A stretch of 62,880 nt of DNA from Peribacillus deserti (GTDB taxonomy: Bacteria; Bacillota; Bacilli; Bacillales; DSM-1321): assembly GCF_002863585.1 (NCBI RefSeq), contig NZ_PGUY01000028.1, forward strand, positions 1 to 62,880, written 5' to 3'. Of this stretch, positions 57,299 to 62,880 are shown piece by piece; position 1 is the stretch's first letter, and each line of letters opens with the position of its first letter. Under the pieces are notes generated by a model. The model did not search any database, was not told the DNA's origin, and was given only the letters and a program-made list of their open reading frames with translations. A program made the translations under genes and the position numbers.

Positions 57299-57511
57299 TT
57301 ACAGGTTGGAATCTTTGTGGTCGTTTTTATAGGTGAGGATTCCAGCATGAATCTCTTCAAGAGCTTTTCCGACATTCTTGTAAGATACAGGCCTTTGAAG
57401 CTTGGTATTATCATTTCCCTGCATCTGTCTTGCCCGCTTGGCTGCAACAGAGACAAGGGAATATTTTGAGTCAATTTTATTCAATAATGAATCGATAGAA
57501 GGATATAACAT
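57299..57511 (-). CDS. rpoZ: RNA polymerase omega subunit
   Basis: 70 residues. [20 protein letters not shown] and AAKRARQM are the omega signature. It supports RNA polymerase assembly. It starts 2 bp after the gmk stop, behind GAGAGTGAATAAGA. Confidence 0.97.
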   Translation of the reverse strand: MLYPSIDSLLNKIDSKYSLVSVAAKRARQMQGNDNTKLQRPVSYKNVGKALEEIHAGILTYKNDHKDSNL

Positions 57512-57513
57512 TC

Positions 57514-58137
<624 letters not shown>

Positions 58138-58401
58138 CTACCCTTCATCTCCATTATCTTCTCGGTCATGCAGCCTTGCCGCAACCGTTTCAGGCTGGAC
58201 AGCAGAAAGGATCACATGATCTGAATCTGTAATGATCACAGCTCTTGTTCTTCTTCCGTAGGTTGCATCTATTAAGGAACCCCTGTCGCGTGAATCCTGA
58301 ATAATCCTTTTGATCGGAGCAGACTCAGGGCTAACAATTGAAACAATTTTATTTGCGGAAACGATATTTCCAAAACCAATGTTTATCAGCTTGATAGACA
58401 C
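58138..58401 (-). CDS. remA: Biofilm matrix regulator RemA
   Basis: 87 residues from GTG at 58401 ([17 protein letters not shown]). In B. subtilis RemA is a DNA-binding activator of matrix and osmoprotection genes. The frame is open 14 codons upstream with an ATG, but GGAGG lies inside that extension with 7-bp spacing to the GTG, which also matches the known protein's N-terminus. Confidence 0.93.
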   Translation of the reverse strand: MSIKLINIGFGNIVSANKIVSIVSPESAPIKRIIQDSRDRGSLIDATYGRRTRAVIITDSDHVILSAVQPETVAARLHDREDNGDEG

Positions 58402-58463
58402 CACCGGTCCTCCATTCATCCCTATTCTATTTTGACCGTTCATTTATCTATATAAACTCGATC

Positions 58464-59339
58464 CTACTCGATATTTTGAACTTGTTCCTTAATTTTTTCA
58501 AGCAAACTTTTCACTTCAACCACTTCCTGGGCAATGGAGGAATCATTCGCCTTCGAACCGATCGTGTTCGTTTCCCTGTTCATCTCCTGAACGAGAAAGT
58601 CTAATTTTCGGCCAACCGGCTCTCTGATGGCGAGCGTTTTTTCAAACTGGGATATATGGCTTTCAAGCCTTGTCAGCTCCTCATTGATATCTGCCTTTTC
58701 AGCAAAAATGGCAGCTTCCGTCAGCAGCCTCGCTTCATCAAGCATCCCGTTGGTATAGTCGGATATCTTTTCATACAGCCGGTTTCTATAGTTTTCCGCA
58801 ACCGCCGGAGCGAGTATTTCCAGCTTCTCTACAATTGAACGGATTCTACTCAGATGGCCCAGCATATCTTTTGCAAGCTGAGCACCTTCAAGCTGTCTCA
58901 TCTGGAAAAGGCCGGATGAGGCTTCCTTGACAGCAGAGAGCACCGTGTCTTCCAGATAGGCTTGGTCCGCCTGCTGTTCAACAACCGTTATTACATCATC
59001 TAATTGAAGGAAGTCCCCTAGATCGGGTTTGGAAGCAAGATTATACTTTTGTTGAACTTTAGACATCAAAGATACGTATTCATCCGCAAGCTCCCAGTCT
59101 ACTTCAAGCTTCTTTGTGGTAAGGCCGCTGCCTTCCAAGGTTATAAAGACTTCAGCTCTTCCTCTTTTTATGTATTCGCTAACCTGCTTCTTTATTTTAT
59201 CTTCCAAGAAAAGCAGCTGGCGAGGCATTCTAATTTGATATTCGGTGAAACGGTGATTAACCGTCTTAATTTCCACGTGAATCCGCAGGTCCTGTTCTTC
59301 TGCAAATCCTCTGCCATAACCAGTCATACTTATGACCAA
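58464..59339 (-). CDS. yloC: YicC/YloC family endoribonuclease
   Basis: 291 residues. The YicC N-terminal domain (SMTGYGRGFAEEQDL, VNHRFTEYQIRMPRQL) is followed by the DUF1732 C-terminus (REPVGRKLDFLVQEMNRETN). E. coli YicC is an endoribonuclease acting on small RNA. It starts at TTG (59339) behind GGGGTGAAG; an ATG four codons in has poor spacing. Confidence 0.94.
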   Translation of the reverse strand: MVISMTGYGRGFAEEQDLRIHVEIKTVNHRFTEYQIRMPRQLLFLEDKIKKQVSEYIKRGRAEVFITLEGSGLTTKKLEVDWELADEYVSLMSKVQQKYNLASKPDLGDFLQLDDVITVVEQQADQAYLEDTVLSAVKEASSGLFQMRQLEGAQLAKDMLGHLSRIRSIVEKLEILAPAVAENYRNRLYEKISDYTNGMLDEARLLTEAAIFAEKADINEELTRLESHISQFEKTLAIREPVGRKLDFLVQEMNRETNTIGSKANDSSIAQEVVEVKSLLEKIKEQVQNIE

Positions 59340-59391
59340 TAATCTTCACCCCAATAACATCTCACAGCCTGAACGCTGTGCCATTATCATG

Positions 59392-59430
59392 CAAAAAAAT
59401 AAAAAGGTAATAGAGAACCCTCTACTACCA
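59392..59430 (-). terminator. Intrinsic terminator after the Ca2+ ATPase gene
   Basis: Minus strand GGTAGTAGAG and CTCTATTACC arms around a short loop, then TTTTTATTTTTTT. Confidence 0.88.
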
Positions 59431-59448
59431 TTTGAATTATAACATACA

Positions 59449-62127
59449 TTATTTTGATTTTCTTGCTAAAAATGACCCTGCCAATAAAAAAGTTGGTATG
59501 GAAGCCATTCCTATAATCAGCAGCCATTCATTCAACCTGATCGGCACCGTATGGAAGATAGGCTGGAGAGGCTTATAATAGATGACAACAAGCATAAGCA
59601 ATAGAGAAGAAATAACAGAACCGACCAAATATAAATTACCAAACGGATTTCTGGCAAAAATGGACTTTTCGCTTCTGCAGTCAAACACGTGGATCAGCTG
59701 GGCCAGCACCAGGGTGGCGAACGCAACAGTCTGGGCATACACAAGGTTTCCTGGATTAGATTTATACACGATCATGAATGCCGCGAGCGTTACTGAACCG
59801 ATCAAGAAGCCCCTTGAAATAATCTTCCACCCAAGGCCTCTGGCAAACACACCTTCATTAGGGAGCCGCGGCTTTCTCTGCATCACATTTTCCTCAGGCT
59901 GATCCAAGCCTAGAGCCATAGCCGGCAGCCCATCAGTCACAAGATTGACCCATAGGATCTGAACAGGGATTAGCGGAAGCGGAAGCCCTAGCAGCATAGC
60001 AAAAAACATGACTAATATTTCTCCGACATTGGAAGCAAGCAGGTAGCGGATAAACTTTCGAATGTTTTCATAGATGTTGCGTCCTTCTTTAATAGCAGCC
60101 TTGATCGTGGCAAAGTTATCATCAAGCAGCACAAGGGCTGATGCTTCCTTCGCTACATCCGTGCCTGTGATTCCCATCGCAATGCCTATATCCGCAGACT
60201 TGATGGCAGGCGCATCATTGACTCCATCTCCAGTCATCGCCACAACATGGCCCTTTTTTTGGAGTGCTTTGACTATTTTCAGTTTGTGCTCAGGGGATAC
60301 CCTTGCATATACGGAAACCTTGTCTACAACATTCTCAAGCTCCTCGACTTCCATTGCGGAAAGGGCGGCACCGTCAAGCACTAAGTCACCTTTCCTTAGA
60401 ATTCCAAGCTGTGAAGCAATCGCCTTGGCTGTTGTTACATGATCGCCCGTAATCATGACCGTCTTGATTCCGGCATCACGGCATTCTTTCACCGCATCCT
60501 TAACCTCTGGGCGAGGGGGGTCTATCATTCCTTGAAGACCGATGATCGTTAACTCCTTTTCCGCTTCCGAATCATCTAGAATAACTGAATTCGGTGATAC
60601 AGCCTTGAATCCAATCGCAATCGTTCTTAAGGCTTGTGCGGCAAGTCCATCAATGGCATCCTGTACTTGTTTCTGGAGGTTATCTGTCATGAATTGACGT
60701 TTCTCCCCCCAGAGAATGGAATCGCATCTGCCAAGCAGAACATCAGGTGCTCCTTTTGCTACCACAAAAGACCGTCCTCTTTCATCCTTAACAATCATAC
60801 TCATCATTTTCCGTGCAGAATCAAACGGAAATTCCTTTACGATAGTGAACTGGCTGGCCAGATTCTCCCTCGTAAAGCCAGCTTTCATGGCGGCAACCAA
60901 AAGCGCGCCTTCCGTCGGATCTCCATCCATGATATAGCCATTTTCTCCCTGCTTTAGTTCCGCATGGTTACAGATCATTCCGAAGGTCAGCAGCTGCTGG
61001 ATGGTCTTATCCTCAAGCGCCTGACGAGGTTTGCCCTCATAATGGAATTCTCCGCTTGGCTCGTAGCCTGTACCAGTTACGGTCCAAGTTTTGCCGCCGC
61101 TCCAAAGATGTGTAACCGTCATTTTATTCTGTGTCAGAGTCCCTGTTTTATCGGAGCAGATAACAGAGGCACAGCCAAGAGTTTCGACTGCGGGCAATTT
61201 CCGGACAATTGCCTTTTGCTTGATCATTCTCTGCACCCCAAGCGACAGGGCGACCGTAACAATCGCAGGAAGCCCCTCCGGAATGGCTGCTACCGCAAGA
61301 GAAACACCTGCCAAAAACATTGTATAAATATCATGTCCCTGAATAACGCCAATAACTACTACTAGGAGGGTAAGCAGCAATGCTGTCGTAATCAAGATTT
61401 TCCCCAGCTGTTCAAGACGCCTCTGCAGCGGAGTTTCCATCGTTTCGGCGGACTGAAGCAAATCCGCTATTTTCCCCATGGCTGTATCCATGCCGATGGA
61501 AATAACACTGCCCACACCGCTTCCGCGGGAAACCATTGTGCCCATAAAAGCCAGATTCTCCTGATCACCAATCTGATCTGAAGCCTGTTTCAGCGCTTCC
61601 GATTTTTTAGCAACAGGCACCGACTCACCAGTAAGAGCTGATTCCTCAATTTCCAGGGAGGTGGTCTGAAGTATCCTTACATCAGCGCCAATGCGGTCCC
61701 CGCTTGAAAATTTCATGATATCGCCAACAACCACTTCCCTTGACGGGATCTTGATCCATTCCCCATCCCGCTTCACATGTACCTGCGGGGCAGACAGACT
61801 CTTCAGGGCCTGAAGCGACCTCTCCGCCCGCCTCTCCTGATAAAACCCCAGAATTCCATTTACAATGACGATCGCAATGATGGCAATTGCATCTATGTAT
61901 TCTCCAAGAAGACCGGAAATCAAAGTGGCCGCCAGCAGAACAAGAACCATAAAATCCTTAAATTGAGCAAAAAACAACAAAATCGCTGACTGCTTCTCAC
62001 CCTCCTGCAGCTCGTTATAACCAGACTTTTTCTGGCGCACAAGCACCTCTTCCTCTGACAACCCACGCTCTATACTAGTTTGAAGAGCCGCTTCAACCTC
62101 TTCCTTATCCATTTCCTGGAACTTCAT
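59449..62127 (-). CDS. yloB: P-type Ca2+-transporting ATPase (YloB)
   Basis: 892 residues with SERCA-like layout. TGES is at 166-169, the phosphorylated Asp326 in CSDKTGTLT, and the Ca2+ ligands in PEGLP (Glu284) and NLVTDGLPA (TM6). About ten membrane spans are visible, four before the large cytoplasmic loop and six after. B. subtilis YloB is a spore-associated Ca2+ pump. The ATG at 62127 has GAGGGGG 14 bp upstream, a rather long spacing. Confidence 0.95.
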   Translation of the reverse strand: MKFQEMDKEEVEAALQTSIERGLSEEEVLVRQKKSGYNELQEGEKQSAILLFFAQFKDFMVLVLLAATLISGLLGEYIDAIAIIAIVIVNGILGFYQERRAERSLQALKSLSAPQVHVKRDGEWIKIPSREVVVGDIMKFSSGDRIGADVRILQTTSLEIEESALTGESVPVAKKSEALKQASDQIGDQENLAFMGTMVSRGSGVGSVISIGMDTAMGKIADLLQSAETMETPLQRRLEQLGKILITTALLLTLLVVVIGVIQGHDIYTMFLAGVSLAVAAIPEGLPAIVTVALSLGVQRMIKQKAIVRKLPAVETLGCASVICSDKTGTLTQNKMTVTHLWSGGKTWTVTGTGYEPSGEFHYEGKPRQALEDKTIQQLLTFGMICNHAELKQGENGYIMDGDPTEGALLVAAMKAGFTRENLASQFTIVKEFPFDSARKMMSMIVKDERGRSFVVAKGAPDVLLGRCDSILWGEKRQFMTDNLQKQVQDAIDGLAAQALRTIAIGFKAVSPNSVILDDSEAEKELTIIGLQGMIDPPRPEVKDAVKECRDAGIKTVMITGDHVTTAKAIASQLGILRKGDLVLDGAALSAMEVEELENVVDKVSVYARVSPEHKLKIVKALQKKGHVVAMTGDGVNDAPAIKSADIGIAMGITGTDVAKEASALVLLDDNFATIKAAIKEGRNIYENIRKFIRYLLASNVGEILVMFFAMLLGLPLPLIPVQILWVNLVTDGLPAMALGLDQPEENVMQRKPRLPNEGVFARGLGWKIISRGFLIGSVTLAAFMIVYKSNPGNLVYAQTVAFATLVLAQLIHVFDCRSEKSIFARNPFGNLYLVGSVISSLLLMLVVIYYKPLQPIFHTVPIRLNEWLLIIGMASIPTFLLAGSFLARKSK

Positions 62128-62221
62128 TCAGCATCTCACTTCCCCCTCAAAATTCAAACACTTGTCCCTTCTCCTCCCATGCATATTCAGGGATGGGGTA
62201 AAAAATGATATAATTTATCTG

Positions 62222-62880
62222 AAAAGCGGAAAGCGGTGCCTTTCTCAGGTGTCTGTTTTTATTAGGAATGTAGATCAAAGTTTAGTTACCAGAAGAGCAC
62301 TTATTGAAAGGCAGGCACCTGAAAGGCATAAGACGGGCGGCAGCGAAAGGCCGATTTTGCCTTTTGATGGCGACTGGCTTATGACCGAAGGTGTCAGCTT
62401 GGAGCTGGACTAAAGAAAAGCGGAGAACGGTGCCTTCAGACAGAAATTAATGTTTGCACCATGAAAAAACCACACTTATCTAGTCCAAAGAGCTCTGTAA
62501 GAAGGCAGTCATCCGATAAAGAAGACTTGCTGATTGGCAAGCGGCAGCGCCGACAGAAGCAAAGTCGCACTTACCACGCTTGAACGGCCACGTCCTGTGG
62601 CCCCGCGCCTGGCTCGCACATCCTGTGCATCGTGCGTTAGCCAAGCATAAGACGAGCTGGCTGTGGGAAGCGATTTTCTTCCCATAGACAGATTGACTTA
62701 TGTCTCGAGGATGTCAGTTCGCAGCTGGACTAGTAGAAAAACGGAGAACGGTGCCTTTCTCGAATTTTTACGTTTTGCGCTGAATGAAAATCTAAACATG
62801 TTTACAAGACCAGAATTTAGTGAAAGGCAGACACCTGAAAGGCATAAGAAAAGCGGTGGTAAAAGGCCGCTCTTGCCTTT
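62222..62880 (+). repeat. Modular structured repeat, cluster D (three copies, last cut by window end)
   Basis: Copy 1 (about 62222-62416) carries the GGCAGCGAAAGGC insert. Copy 2 (about 62417-62736) is a long form with GCTGATTGGCAAGCG, the double RUCCU hairpin and a TGGGAAG/CTTCCCA hairpin. Copy 3 starts at about 62737 and runs off the window. All lie upstream of the Ca2+ ATPase gene, on the opposite strand. Confidence 0.85.
62574..62646 (+). ncRNA. Double hairpin like the Bacillaceae-1 RNA motif
   Basis: GGCCAC-GTCCT-GTGGCC (62586-62602) and GCAC-ATCCT-GTGC (62616-62628), with CTGGCT and AGCCAAG enclosing the second. Nearly the same as the copy at 8567-8636. Confidence 0.6.

Noticed and set aside
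62162-62413. 83-codon plus-strand frame in cluster D
   Set aside because: Covers one repeat unit only; stem sequences explain the conservation better than coding.

Overview
The window is a core chromosomal segment of an endospore-forming, low-to-medium GC Bacillaceae species (Bacillus sensu lato). Gene order follows the Bacillus subtilis codY-to-yloB region almost gene for gene. A 26-codon spoVM, the σA-type promoters and the strong GGAGG ribosome sites fit. I cannot name the species. All protein genes except rpmB lie on the minus strand, so transcription runs from high to low coordinates.

Layout from low coordinate to high: (1) 0.2-8.0 kb: codY, hslU, hslV, xerC, trmFO, topA (global repressor, HslUV protease, dif recombinase, tRNA methylation, topoisomerase I). 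(2) 8.4-8.7 kb: a structured repeat, then dprA and sucD-sucC. (3) 12.1-16.7 kb: mupG-murP-murQ-murR, a complete MurNAc salvage locus placed between sucC and ylqH, where B. subtilis has none. (4) 16.7-28 kb: ylqH-ylqG (FlhB-like and FliK-like pair), rnhB, rbgA, lepB, rplS-trmD-rimM-ylqD, khpA-rpsP, ffh-ylxM, ftsY. (5) 28-36 kb: smc, rnc, and the fatty-acid operon fapR-plsX-fabD-fabG-acpP behind a recognisable FapR operator. (6) 37-46 kb: recG-sdaAA-sdaAB, fakA-yloU, rpmB (plus strand), spoVM, thiN, rpe. (7) 46-62 kb: rsgA, prkC-prpC, rlmN, rsmB, fmt, def, priA, coaBC, rpoZ, gmk, remA, yloC and a P-type Ca2+ ATPase.

The genes are mostly housekeeping: protein export (ffh, ftsY, lepB), translation and rRNA/tRNA maturation, phospholipid precursor synthesis under FapR, Ser/Thr phospho-signalling (prkC/prpC), and protein start-site processing (fmt/def).

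The unusual content is between the genes. Four intergenic clusters (about 8.42-8.72, 36.31-36.86, 43.59-44.04 and 62.22-62.88 kb) hold nine copies of a modular element of 180-330 bp, all in plus orientation. Each copy has conserved arms around a unique AT-rich spacer and nested inverted repeats. Several stems show paired, compensatory base changes between copies. Two copies enclose a double hairpin with GTCCT and ATCCT loops that matches my memory of the Bacillaceae-1 RNA motif. Two clusters are followed by arrays of a TTTAAGAG(T/G)G motif repeated every 20-21 bp, in opposite orientations. A second repeat family, widespread in Bacillus, appears at 26.9 kb, with decayed relics at 2.6 and 24.3 kb. 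A 23-bp RNA stem lies just upstream of rnc.
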